A stretch of 6,175 bases of DNA from an uncultured Flavobacterium sp. (GCA_946886675.1 CAMPIZ010000112.1:1-6175); one strand, 5' to 3'. Positions 1 to 6,083 are shown, numbered from the stretch's first letter. Notes: generated by a model not told the origin, from the sequence alone. A program made the numbers and translations.

Positions 1-415
1 CTCTTAAATAATTGGGCCAAAACTCGTATTTTACAAAAAAAGCAAAGTCAGGATGTACCATTTCCACAAATTTTTTAGCATTGGAAGAAGTGTCAAGCGG
101 GAGGTAAACTACTACATCGGCAGCTTTTGTGTTCTTTCTTATTTCATAGCCTGATGGCGAAAAAAAAGTGAGCACAATTTTATGGCTGGGGTACATAAGC
201 CTTATTTTTTCCATAACGGGCAGCCCTTGTTCATACTCCCCAAGAGAGGCGGCATGAAACCAGATTGTTTTGTCTTCAATGGTTATATTTTGCTTAAGTG
301 TGCTGAAAACAATTTTCCTGCCTTGTACAAATAGCCTGATTTTCGGACTGAAAAGCGTAACGATTTTAAGTATATATCCGGTAAGTAGTGTGAGCAGGTT
401 GTAGAGAAAAAACAT
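1..415 (-). CDS. waaA: 3-deoxy-D-manno-octulosonic acid (Kdo) transferase, N-terminal part, gene truncated by the window edge
   Basis: The reverse strand reads openly from an ATG at 415-413 to the window edge, giving 138 codons of a protein family usually a little over 400 residues long. The missing C-terminal part lies outside the window. The family transfers Kdo from CMP-Kdo to lipid IVA at the inner face of the cytoplasmic membrane. A hydrophobic N-terminal stretch (about residues 2-20) fits the membrane-association segment. The motif HAASLGE (residues 54-60) matches the family motif whose glutamate, here E60, is the catalytic base. KYEFWPNYL (129-137) matches the second conserved acidic/WPN motif. 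It is divergent from the sugar aminotransferase gene, separated by 102 bp, which fits a locus for lipopolysaccharide or surface sugars. Identification is confident from the motifs, although only the N-terminal domain can be read. Confidence 0.9.
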   Translation of the reverse strand, partial: MFFLYNLLTLLTGYILKIVTLFSPKIRLFVQGRKIVFSTLKQNITIEDKTIWFHAASLGEYEQGLPVMEKIRLMYPSHKIVLTFFSPSGYEIRKNTKAADVVVYLPLDTSSNAKKFVEMVHPDFAFFVKYEFWPNYLR

Positions 416-433
416 AGTTACAATATTGAACTG

Positions 434-441
434 CTAAAATA
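434..441 (-). promoter_or_regulatory. weak candidate -7 element for waaA
   Basis: The minus strand reads TATTTTAG here, one mismatch from the Bacteroidota -7 consensus TAnnTTTG, about 18 bp upstream of the waaA ATG. No convincing TTG -33 partner is seen at the usual spacing. Treat it as a candidate only. Confidence 0.25.
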
Positions 442-461
442 CATACTTTATGGCATTTTCA

Positions 462-493
462 TTGGCAGGCTAGCCATTAAATTAGTAGTTTTG
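462..493 (+). promoter_or_regulatory. promoter of the aminotransferase-galE operon
   Basis: TAGTTTTG at 486-493 is a full match to the Bacteroidota sigma -7 consensus TAnnTTTG. A TTG at 462-464 lies 21 bp upstream and can serve as the -33 element. Transcription would start around 500, leaving a leader of only about 18 nt before the ATG at 518. The -7 element covers the TTG at 491, so that upstream codon is not likely to be in the mRNA as a start. Confidence 0.7.
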
Positions 494-517
494 CTATGGC
501 TTAAATTTAACAGGCAG

Positions 518-1648
518 ATGAAAAAAATACAGATGGTTGACCTTAAAGGTCAGTATGATAAAATAAAAGATACAGTAAATAATTCCATTCAGGAAGTTTT
601 AGATAATACAGCATATATAAACGGGCCTCAGGTTCATGAGTTCCAAAAGAATCTTGAACAATATCTTGGTGTAAAGCACGTAATACCTTGTGCTAATGGC
701 ACTGATGCATTACAAATAGCCATGATGGGCTTAGGATTAAAACCGGGCGACGAAGTTATAACTGCCGACTTTACTTTTGCTGCCACTGTAGAAGTAATTG
801 CGTTGTTGCAGTTAACCCCGGTACTTGTAGATGTAGAGCCTAATACCTTTAATATTTCTATAGAAGCTATACGCAATGCCATTACTCCTAAAACAAAAGC
901 TATTGTTCCTGTGCACCTTTTTGGACAGGCTGCAAATATGGAGCAGATTATGGCTATAGCAAAAGAACATAATTTATATGTAATTGAAGATAACGCACAG
1001 GCCATAGGTGCAAACTATAAATACAGCAATGGTTCTAAAAAGAAAGTGGGTGCAATAGGCGACGTGTCATCAACATCATTTTTTCCCTCTAAAAATTTAG
1101 GTTGTTATGGTGACGGAGGTGCAATTTTTACAAATAATGATGAGCTGGCACATATTTTAAGAGGTATTGTAAACCACGGTATGTATGAGCGTTACCATCA
1201 TGATGTGGTGGGAGTAAATTCCAGGCTTGACAGTGTGCAGGCAGCTGTACTTAATGCAAAGCTTCCGCTACTTGATACTTATAACCAAGCTAGGCAGGCA
1301 GCAGCCGAAAAATATAATGCTGCATTTGCAGGCCATGCTAATATTATTACACCGGTTACTAAAGGGGATAAGGACAGTCACGTATTCCATCAATATACAC
1401 TAAGGGTATTAAATTCTGACAGAGATGCATTAATGAAACATTTACTGGATAAAGGTATACCTTGTGCTATATATTATCCAATACCATTACACAGGCAAAA
1501 AGCATATCTTGATGAGAGGTACAACGAAGAGGATTTTACAGTAACCAATCTGTTGGTTAAAGAAGTATTATCCCTGCCTATGCATACAGAACTGGATGAT
1601 GAGCAGATTAAGTATATAACTGACAGCGTTTTGGAATTTCTTACATAA
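518..1648 (+). CDS. DegT/DnrJ/EryC1/StrS-family PLP-dependent sugar aminotransferase (WbpE/WlbC-like)
   Basis: The 376-residue protein belongs to the PLP enzymes that transfer an amino group, usually from glutamate, onto a keto group of a nucleotide-linked sugar in the cytoplasm. Visible landmarks are the phosphate-binding NGTDAL (60-65), GDEVITADFTF (77-87), EDNAQAIGA (157-165, with D158 facing the pyridine nitrogen), SFFPSKNLGCYGDGG (187-201, with K192 as the Schiff-base lysine) and GVNSRLDSVQAA (232-243). The text resembles WbpE, the UDP-3-keto-N-acetylglucosaminuronate aminotransferase, almost along its whole length. Compared with WbpE from memory, there are a few extra residues around 169-180. 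The ATG at 518 is chosen because the in-frame TTG at 491 sits inside the promoter -7 element and because the family begins close to the xDLK motif (M-K-K-I-Q-M-V-D-L-K). It is first in an operon with galE. The exact sugar substrate cannot be fixed; older annotations may call such proteins regulators, which is misleading. Confidence 0.92.
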   Translation: MKKIQMVDLKGQYDKIKDTVNNSIQEVLDNTAYINGPQVHEFQKNLEQYLGVKHVIPCANGTDALQIAMMGLGLKPGDEVITADFTFAATVEVIALLQLTPVLVDVEPNTFNISIEAIRNAITPKTKAIVPVHLFGQAANMEQIMAIAKEHNLYVIEDNAQAIGANYKYSNGSKKKVGAIGDVSSTSFFPSKNLGCYGDGGAIFTNNDELAHILRGIVNHGMYERYHHDVVGVNSRLDSVQAAVLNAKLPLLDTYNQARQAAAEKYNAAFAGHANIITPVTKGDKDSHVFHQYTLRVLNSDRDALMKHLLDKGIPCAIYYPIPLHRQKAYLDERYNEEDFTVTNLLVKEVLSLPMHTELDDEQIKYITDSVLEFLT

Positions 1649-1654
1649 TAACAA

Positions 1655-2668
1655 ATGAAAATACTGGTAACAGGAGGTTTAGGGTTTATAGGCTCACATA
1701 CAGTAGTAGAACTTCAAAATGAAGGTTTTGATGTTGTTGTTATCGACGATCTTTCTAACTCGTCCCTTGCTGTATTAGATGGTATTGAGGCAATAACAGG
1801 AAAGCTGCCGCAGTTTGAGCAATTAGATTTAAGGGAAAAATCCAGGGTTCAGGATTTTTTCAGTAAGCATACTGATGTTACCGGCGTTATTCACTTTGCA
1901 GCCTCTAAGGCAGTAGGCGAAAGTGTGGAAAACCCATTGCTGTATTACGAAAACAATATTGGTTCCCTTGTTTACTTGTTGCAGGAACTGCAAAAAAAAG
2001 AGGAAGCCAGTTTTATTTTCAGTTCATCCTGCACTGTTTACGGCCAGGCAGATAGAATGCCCATTACCGAAGAAGCACCCATAAAAGAAGCTATGTCCCC
2101 TTATGGTAATACCAAGCAGATAGGGGAGGAGATTATAAAAGATGTGTCAAAAGTGAGCGGGATTAATTCAGTATTATTACGTTACTTTAACCCGGTTGGA
2201 GCACATCCGTCGGCTAATATTGGTGAGCTGCCACTTGGAGTTCCGCTTAACCTTGTGCCGTTTATAACCCAAACAGCAATAGGGATAAGAGAGCAGTTAT
2301 CTGTTTTTGGCGACGATTACCCTACCCCGGATGGAACCTGTATTCGCGATTACATACATGTAGTAGATTTAGCCAGGGCTCATGTAACGGCTTTAAAGCG
2401 TTTGATAAATAAACAGAATAAGACTAAGGTTGAAACGTTTAATTTAGGCACAGGTACAGGTAATTCGGTACTGGAAGTTATAAATGCATTTGAGAGGGTA
2501 ACGGGAGAAAAACTAAATTACAGGATTGCAGGCCGCCGTGAAGGCGATGTTATAGAGGCCTATGCCGATACTACAAAAGCAAACAACATTTTAGGCTGGA
2601 AAGCACAATTAACCCTTGATGATGCATTGGCATCTGCATGGAAATGGGAACAAAAAATAAGAAGATAG
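1655..2668 (+). CDS. galE: UDP-glucose/UDP-N-acetylglucosamine 4-epimerase, GalE type
   Basis: The 337-residue protein is full length (E. coli GalE has 338). It is an extended short-chain dehydrogenase that inverts C4 of UDP-hexoses through a transient NADH and 4-keto intermediate. The NAD-binding GGLGFIG is at 7-13 and the IDDLSN strand end at 30-35. The catalytic SSSCTVYG is at 123-130 (S125) and SPYGNTK at 148-154 (Y150, K154). YFNPVGAHPS (177-186), the PDGTCIRDYIHVVDLA stretch (225-240) and RREGD (294-298) are further family signatures. By hand alignment, the residue matching E. coli Tyr299 and human Cys307 is Ala302, a small residue compatible with N-acetylated substrates as well. It begins 6 bp after the aminotransferase stop codon with no obvious Shine-Dalgarno, as is usual in Bacteroidota, and the next gene follows 2 bp after its stop. 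It is probably co-transcribed with both. Confidence 0.95.
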   Translation: MKILVTGGLGFIGSHTVVELQNEGFDVVVIDDLSNSSLAVLDGIEAITGKLPQFEQLDLREKSRVQDFFSKHTDVTGVIHFAASKAVGESVENPLLYYENNIGSLVYLLQELQKKEEASFIFSSSCTVYGQADRMPITEEAPIKEAMSPYGNTKQIGEEIIKDVSKVSGINSVLLRYFNPVGAHPSANIGELPLGVPLNLVPFITQTAIGIREQLSVFGDDYPTPDGTCIRDYIHVVDLARAHVTALKRLINKQNKTKVETFNLGTGTGNSVLEVINAFERVTGEKLNYRIAGRREGDVIEAYADTTKANNILGWKAQLTLDDALASAWKWEQKIRR

Positions 2669-2670
2669 TT

Positions 2671-2901
2671 ATGCCAAACAGATTTGACGGAAATTTAAAA
2701 GAATTTACTTCTAAAAAGAGGGTTATCCTTTTTACTACATTATGGTTTATAGGTACTTCACTACTTGTTTTAGTAATGACAGACTTGTTTGAGGAATCGA
2801 TACTTCAAAAAAGGAATATTTTATTTATAGGGATGATTTTGCTGAATACAATGTTTATAAGCAGACTCTGGAGAATGTATCTCAATAAAAATAAAGAATA
2901 A
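2671..2901 (+). CDS. small two-helix membrane protein of unknown function
   Basis: The frame encodes 76 residues from the ATG at 2671. I do not recognise a family. Two hydrophobic segments are visible, about residues 18-36 and 49-66, joined by a short acidic loop with TDLFEES. Lysines before the first helix (KKR at 16-18) and R/K-rich residues after the second (RLWR, then NKNK) predict a hairpin with both ends in the cytoplasm. The start lies 2 bp after the galE stop and is preceded by an AAGAAG purine run, which favours translational coupling. In-frame ATGs at 2638 and 2644 would overlap the galE end and add only charged residues, so they are less likely. The same-strand spacing suggests it is the last gene of the sugar operon. 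It is probably real because of the packing and the membrane pattern, but a homolog search is needed to prove it. Confidence 0.65.
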   Translation: MPNRFDGNLKEFTSKKRVILFTTLWFIGTSLLVLVMTDLFEESILQKRNILFIGMILLNTMFISRLWRMYLNKNKE

Positions 2902-3327
2902 TCACTCAGTAATCTTTATATCACTTTTTATTTTTAGAATAGCTTCTATAAAAGTATCATTAGTATTTGGACTGATATAAATATCGTCAAACTTATTATA
3001 CTTTATAATAAGTCCATTTGTTGCCAGTGCCGGTTTAAAGCCCACATACATAGTTTTGCCTTTAATAATCTCATGTATGCTGCTTATTTTTATTTTACCG
3101 TTTATAAAACCACATTTATAAATAACATGCGAATCAGCAATTATATAATGTGTACTGATCATGCCAGTAACAAAAATAATTACCAGTAGGCTAATGATGT
3201 ATAAAGGCATAATACTAAGGGAGAAACCTTCGTCCATATAACCCTGAATGCAGGCAATTACAAGTGTAATTACTGTGAAAGCAAATAAAATATAAGTGAA
3301 AATGTTTTTTCGGCTATAGAATTTCAT
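2902..3327 (-). CDS. membrane-anchored bacterial PH-domain protein (bPH_6/DUF1200-like)
   Basis: The 141-residue protein has two predicted membrane helices (about 9-28 and 37-55) followed by a soluble C-terminal domain (about 58-137). That domain looks like the bacterial pleckstrin-homology fold of the YyaB/DUF1200 type: YIIADSHVIYKCGFINGKIKI as the first strands, SIHEIIKG, then PALATNGLIIKYNKFDDIYISP (99-120), whose ending is the most typical part of the family. The function of the family is not established. Its TGA (2904-2902) directly abuts the TAA of the preceding plus-strand gene, so the genes are convergent with no spacer. The ATG at 3327 lies just beyond the fabD terminator. No strong TAnnTTTG promoter is seen in the short gap, so the gene may depend on a weak promoter or on read-through from fabD. 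Family assignment is from pattern memory. Confidence 0.75.
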   Translation of the reverse strand: MKFYSRKNIFTYILFAFTVITLVIACIQGYMDEGFSLSIMPLYIISLLVIIFVTGMISTHYIIADSHVIYKCGFINGKIKISSIHEIIKGKTMYVGFKPALATNGLIIKYNKFDDIYISPNTNDTFIEAILKIKSDIKITE

Positions 3328-3333
3328 AATGCC

Positions 3334-3367
3334 TAAAATAAAAAATCCCCTGAATTAACAGGGGATT
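3334..3367 (-). terminator. intrinsic terminator of fabD
   Basis: A perfect 9-bp stem AATCCCCTG / CAGGGGATT (3344-3352 with 3359-3367) encloses a 6-nt loop. Read on the minus strand it is followed by a T-rich tract (TTTTTATTTTA, 3344 down to 3334). It begins 14 nt after the fabD stop codon. On the plus strand no T tract follows, so it works for the minus strand only. Confidence 0.9.
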
Positions 3368-3381
3368 GGAACTGAATATTT

Positions 3382-4257
3382 TTATGCTGAAGCAGTTTCA
3401 GCTTCTTTATTTATCTTTTTAACAAGGCCTTGTAATACATTGCCCGGGCCTACTTCTGTAAATAAAGTAGCGCCATCTGCAATCATATTTTGTACACTTT
3501 GCGTCCATTTTACAGGGGCAGTAAGTTGTATAATAAGGTTTTGTTTAATTTCGGCCGGATCTTTTACTGCCGTAGCAGGTACATTTTGATATACCGGGCA
3601 AACTGGTGCAGAGAAATCAGTTTTTTCAATTGCAGCTGCCAGCTCTTCCCTTGCAGGCTCCATCATAGGAGAGTGGAAAGCACCGCCTACAGGCAGTAAT
3701 AATGCTCTTTTTGCTCCTGCAGCTTTTAAGGCTTCACAGGCTATTTCTACGGCAGAAGTTTCACCTGAAATAACAAGCTGGCCAGGGCAGTTATAATTGG
3801 CAGCAACCACAACACCTTCCGTCTGTTCGCAAATGTCCTCCACAACCTTATCGTCAAGGCCAAGAACCGCAGCCATTGTACTTGGAGTGATTTCACACGC
3901 TTTCTGCATTGCCATAGCCCGCTGTGAAACCAGTTTTAAACCGTCTTCAAAAGTTAATGCACCCGCAGCTACAAGTGCAGAGAATTCTCCAAGGGAGTGG
4001 CCGGCAACCATTTCCGGTTTAAAGTCGTCACCCAGCGTTTTAGCAAGTATAACCGAATGTAAAAATACGGCAGGCTGTGTAACCTTAGTCTCTTTAAGCT
4101 GTTCTGCAGTGCCTTCAAACATTATGTCTGTAATGCGGAAACCCAGTATATCATTAGCTTTTTCAAATAATTCTTTTGCAAGGGGAGAGTTTTCATAAAG
4201 CTCTTTTCCCATTCCTGTAAACTGGGCACCCTGTCCCGGAAACACGTATGCTTTCAT
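3382..4257 (-). CDS. fabD: malonyl-CoA:ACP S-malonyltransferase
   Basis: The 291-residue cytoplasmic enzyme moves malonyl from CoA to acyl carrier protein, supplying the extender unit for type II fatty acid synthesis. The length is close to that of typical bacterial FabD (about 310). Visible family landmarks are FPGQGAQ (6-12) with the oxyanion-hole glutamine, GHSLGEFSAL (86-95) with nucleophile S88, the SQRAMAMQ segment with R113 that binds the malonyl carboxylate, NYNCPGQLVISG (154-165), and GAFHSPMM (192-199) with catalytic H195. GPGNVLQGL (270-278) is the usual C-terminal motif. The ATG at 4257 lies directly before the KAYVFPGQG start expected for the family. It has its own promoter upstream and a strong terminator downstream, so it appears to be a single-gene transcript, unlike the fab clusters of many Proteobacteria. 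No defect is seen. Confidence 0.97.
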   Translation of the reverse strand: MKAYVFPGQGAQFTGMGKELYENSPLAKELFEKANDILGFRITDIMFEGTAEQLKETKVTQPAVFLHSVILAKTLGDDFKPEMVAGHSLGEFSALVAAGALTFEDGLKLVSQRAMAMQKACEITPSTMAAVLGLDDKVVEDICEQTEGVVVAANYNCPGQLVISGETSAVEIACEALKAAGAKRALLLPVGGAFHSPMMEPAREELAAAIEKTDFSAPVCPVYQNVPATAVKDPAEIKQNLIIQLTAPVKWTQSVQNMIADGATLFTEVGPGNVLQGLVKKINKEAETASA

Positions 4258-4280
4258 GGTTTTAAGTTTAATTTGTACCG

Positions 4281-4288
4281 CAAAAATA
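4281..4288 (-). promoter_or_regulatory. -7 element of the fabD promoter
   Basis: The minus strand reads TATTTTTG, a full match to the Bacteroidota consensus TAnnTTTG, 23 bp before the fabD ATG. No exact TTG is found at the -33 position. A run of six T (4311-4306) lies 17 bp upstream and may stand in for it; that run is also the U tract of the upstream gene's terminator. Confidence 0.6.
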
Positions 4289-4305
4289 GGGTTTTTGGTA
4301 AATAT

Positions 4306-4330
4306 AAAAAACCGCCCCTTTAAAGGGCGG
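4306..4330 (-). terminator. intrinsic terminator of the usp-bestrophin operon
   Basis: On the minus strand a six-base-pair all-GC stem, CCGCCC / GGGCGG (4330-4325 with 4317-4312), closes a 7-nt loop and is followed at once by six T (4311-4306). It starts 26 nt after the bestrophin stop codon. The plus strand has no T tract after the stem, so the signal is one-directional. Confidence 0.88.
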
Positions 4331-4356
4331 CTTAGTTAACCAAACCTATTTCAAAA

Positions 4357-5307
4357 TTATAAGACGAAATAAGCATCTTTAACAGGCTGAATATTGTTAA
4401 GCTTTGCAGGCTCTTTACCAGCCTCCTCGCTAAACTCATCCCTGTATTCATTAACCATTTGCAGCAGGTTTTGCTCTATAGTGTTAGAAATGGTTATCAT
4501 GGGTGTATCTGTAGGCCTGTTTTCAAAAGGATCCTGCAGATGAATAGCCATCTTCTCTATAAGGAAAAACGCTGCTCCTATGGTTGTAACCAGCGGTATC
4601 TGGAGCCAGCCTAAAAAATCGGTAAGCCCAAATGGCAGCAGGGTTAGGAACAATAGTAATGTAAAGCGTATATACATACTGTAAGTGGTAGGGAATACAG
4701 TGTTTTTAATTCGTTCGCATTTACCCATAGAATCGCACAGTCTTGTAAGGGTATTGTCGATCTCTACTTGTTGAAACATGTTTATCTTTTCTCCATCGTT
4801 TGCTTTTTTAAGCTCTTTTGAATGCAGCATTAAAATAGCATTTGGCACATGCTTGTGGCGTTCAACAAAATTAAATTCCTCTTCGGTAAGTAACGGCCTT
4901 ATGGGTTTTAAGGGGTCTTTTCCTCTTAAAGACTGGCCTAAGCTATAGCACCAGGCGGCTTGCCTTTTGGCGAAACGCTCCTTAAAATCGTTTGCTTTTA
5001 CCGAAAAGTCAGGGTCTTTGTAAAATCCGGTTACCTGTCTTACCAGTGTCCGGGAATCATTAACTATGGCTCCCCACACTATTCTTGCTTCCCACCAGCG
5101 GTCGTATGCCTGGTTAGATTTAAAAGCAAGTAACAATGATATTATAGTACCTACAATAGTAGGTACGGCAATAGGTATATTAATGGATATTGCATGGTAA
5201 TAATGATGCACCAGCTCAAACCCTACGGCATATAATAATACTAGTGCCAGCTCGACCTTAATTTTGCCCAGCACATATTTCATTGGTATTTTTTTCTTTA
5301 AAAGCAT
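4357..5307 (-). CDS. bestrophin-family anion channel protein
   Basis: The 316-residue integral membrane protein belongs to the bestrophin/UPF0187 family, whose members form pentameric ion channels. Bacterial members have been studied as structural models, and their ion selectivity differs between homologs. Predicted membrane segments are at about 16-34, 42-62, 210-228 and 232-249. The family signature FKSNQAYDRWWEARIVWG (62-79) follows the pore-lining second helix. RIKNTVFPTTYSMY (199-212) precedes the third, and LQDPFENRPTDTPM (257-270) follows the fourth, at the place of the acidic calcium-clasp region of animal bestrophins. The ATG at 5307 is used; M9 (5283) is an alternative that would remove only a basic N-terminal octapeptide. 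It follows the usp-like gene by 13 bp and is closed by a terminator, so the two form an operon. Physiological ion and role are not known from the sequence. Confidence 0.92.
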   Translation of the reverse strand: MLLKKKIPMKYVLGKIKVELALVLLYAVGFELVHHYYHAISINIPIAVPTIVGTIISLLLAFKSNQAYDRWWEARIVWGAIVNDSRTLVRQVTGFYKDPDFSVKANDFKERFAKRQAAWCYSLGQSLRGKDPLKPIRPLLTEEEFNFVERHKHVPNAILMLHSKELKKANDGEKINMFQQVEIDNTLTRLCDSMGKCERIKNTVFPTTYSMYIRFTLLLFLTLLPFGLTDFLGWLQIPLVTTIGAAFFLIEKMAIHLQDPFENRPTDTPMITISNTIEQNLLQMVNEYRDEFSEEAGKEPAKLNNIQPVKDAYFVL

Positions 5308-5320
5308 GGTGTATTTTTAT

Positions 5321-6040
5321 TTATACAGCTGCATCAGCATATATTGAAAGAAGCGGAAGCCCAAGGTTATGGTTGGTACCTATGGTTGTATTGCTTCTTT
5401 TTTTAGAGCTTTTGCGAGCTTCGATTAATATATCAATGTTGTTTTTTGCGATTGTTTCGCTAAGAAAAGGCTCAATGTCAGCAGGGTTCTCCTCTTCAAT
5501 TCTTGCCTGACTCACAATTTTGAGTGGAAATTGCTCGGTAATCATTCTCTGTAGTTCATTTATTCCCAACTCAACTTTTGTATGCTCAAGGTAAAGGGCT
5601 TTGGTAAAGTCATACTCATCGTTATTTGCTTCCAGATGCAATAATGAGCACTTACTGTTTTGCAGCAGGGTTTTGCAATCTTTGTGTATGGCCGCTTTTT
5701 CGTTCTTGTAGGAAGGGGTTAGTATTACAAGTCCTATATTAAGATATTTTGTAAGGTTCCTAAGGAGTGGTACAGATATGCCGCACTGGTTATGTACCTT
5801 TAAGCGGCAATTGCCAGATTGCGCTACTGTTTGCCTGCATCTTTCAAGTACATCTTCCTGTGCTTTTGTAAACGAAGGGGTGGTTTCCCTTAGAAATGAT
5901 ATTGAGGAGTAAGTGTCCGGAATTTTTTGCAGCTGCATAAGTATTAGGGAGCAGTTTTTTCCCTGTGCATATTTTATAGCTGTTTTTACTGCGGTAAGTG
6001 TATCTTCTTCAAACGTTGTGGGTATCAGCATGTTTTTCAT
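5321..6040 (-). CDS. divergent universal stress protein (Usp)-like protein, probably two-domain
   Basis: The 239-residue soluble protein begins MKNMLIPTTF, followed by a helix and the strand SLILMQL, the alpha/beta opening of UspA-type domains. Later strands RLKVHNQ (79-85) and GLVILTPS (103-110), and the closing strand CSLLHLEA (131-138), complete one Rossmann-like domain. Residues from about 142 to 239 look like a second, more degenerate copy ending in the strand LPLLSIYAD. The ATP-binding signature of UspFG/MJ0577-type proteins (glycine-rich G-x2-G-x9-G-S/T after the fourth strand) is absent: the matching segment, PSYKNEKAAIHKDCKTLL, has no glycine. The usual aspartate of the PxDFS opening is also replaced (PTTFEE). 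It is first in an operon with the bestrophin channel. The ATG at 6040 is chosen; M4 is an alternative. Assignment to Usp is by fold-level pattern and is moderately sure; the role is inferred only. Confidence 0.7.
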   Translation of the reverse strand: MKNMLIPTTFEEDTLTAVKTAIKYAQGKNCSLILMQLQKIPDTYSSISFLRETTPSFTKAQEDVLERCRQTVAQSGNCRLKVHNQCGISVPLLRNLTKYLNIGLVILTPSYKNEKAAIHKDCKTLLQNSKCSLLHLEANNDEYDFTKALYLEHTKVELGINELQRMITEQFPLKIVSQARIEEENPADIEPFLSETIAKNNIDILIEARKSSKKRSNTTIGTNHNLGLPLLSIYADAAV

Positions 6041-6041
6041 G

Positions 6042-6068
6042 ATGTATAATCTTTAATCGTTTATACAT
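6042..6068. repeat. perfect inverted repeat next to the usp-like start codon
   Basis: ATGTATAA (6042-6049) and TTATACAT (6061-6068) are exact reverse complements separated by 11 bp. The repeat begins 1 bp upstream of the usp-like ATG and lies between it and the candidate -7 element. It could be a repressor operator at the transcription start or a weak hairpin in the 5' leader. The arms are AT-rich, so an RNA hairpin would be weak. Confidence 0.5.
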
Positions 6069-6069
6069 G

Positions 6070-6077
6070 CAAAACAA
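6070..6077 (-). promoter_or_regulatory. candidate -7 element for the usp-bestrophin operon
   Basis: The minus strand reads TTGTTTTG, one mismatch from TAnnTTTG, 29 bp upstream of the ATG at 6040. There is no TTG at normal -33 spacing; phased direct repeats take that place. This pattern would suit an activator-dependent promoter, but the site is not proven. Confidence 0.35.
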
Positions 6078-6083
6078 CTACTC

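Noticed and set aside
634..1005. Reverse-strand open frame of 123 codons inside the aminotransferase gene
   Set aside because: It is antisense to a clearly conserved coding region, and its product is a Ser/Ala/Ile-rich string with no recognisable motif.
2638..2670. Upstream in-frame ATG start for the small membrane protein overlapping the galE end
   Set aside because: The ATG at 2671 fits tight coupling after the galE stop; the longer form adds only a charged tail encoded by galE's conserved last codons.
2886..2936. AT-only inverted repeat TAAAAATAAA (2886-2895) with TTTATTTTTA (2927-2936) across the convergent gene junction, as a bidirectional terminator
   Set aside because: Ten A/T pairs with a 31-nt loop would be very unstable, and such repeats are common by chance in AT-rich DNA. 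It also lies wholly in coding sequence of the two genes.
3490..4198. Two plus-strand open frames (3490-3699 and 3797-4198) inside fabD
   Set aside because: They are antisense to fabD codons that carry the catalytic motifs; the products show no domain and the composition expected of a shadow frame.
5283..5510. Plus-strand open frame of 75 codons spanning the usp-bestrophin junction
   Set aside because: It is antisense to the end of the usp-like gene. Its hydrophobic look comes from the opposite-strand codons, and no promoter is seen in front.
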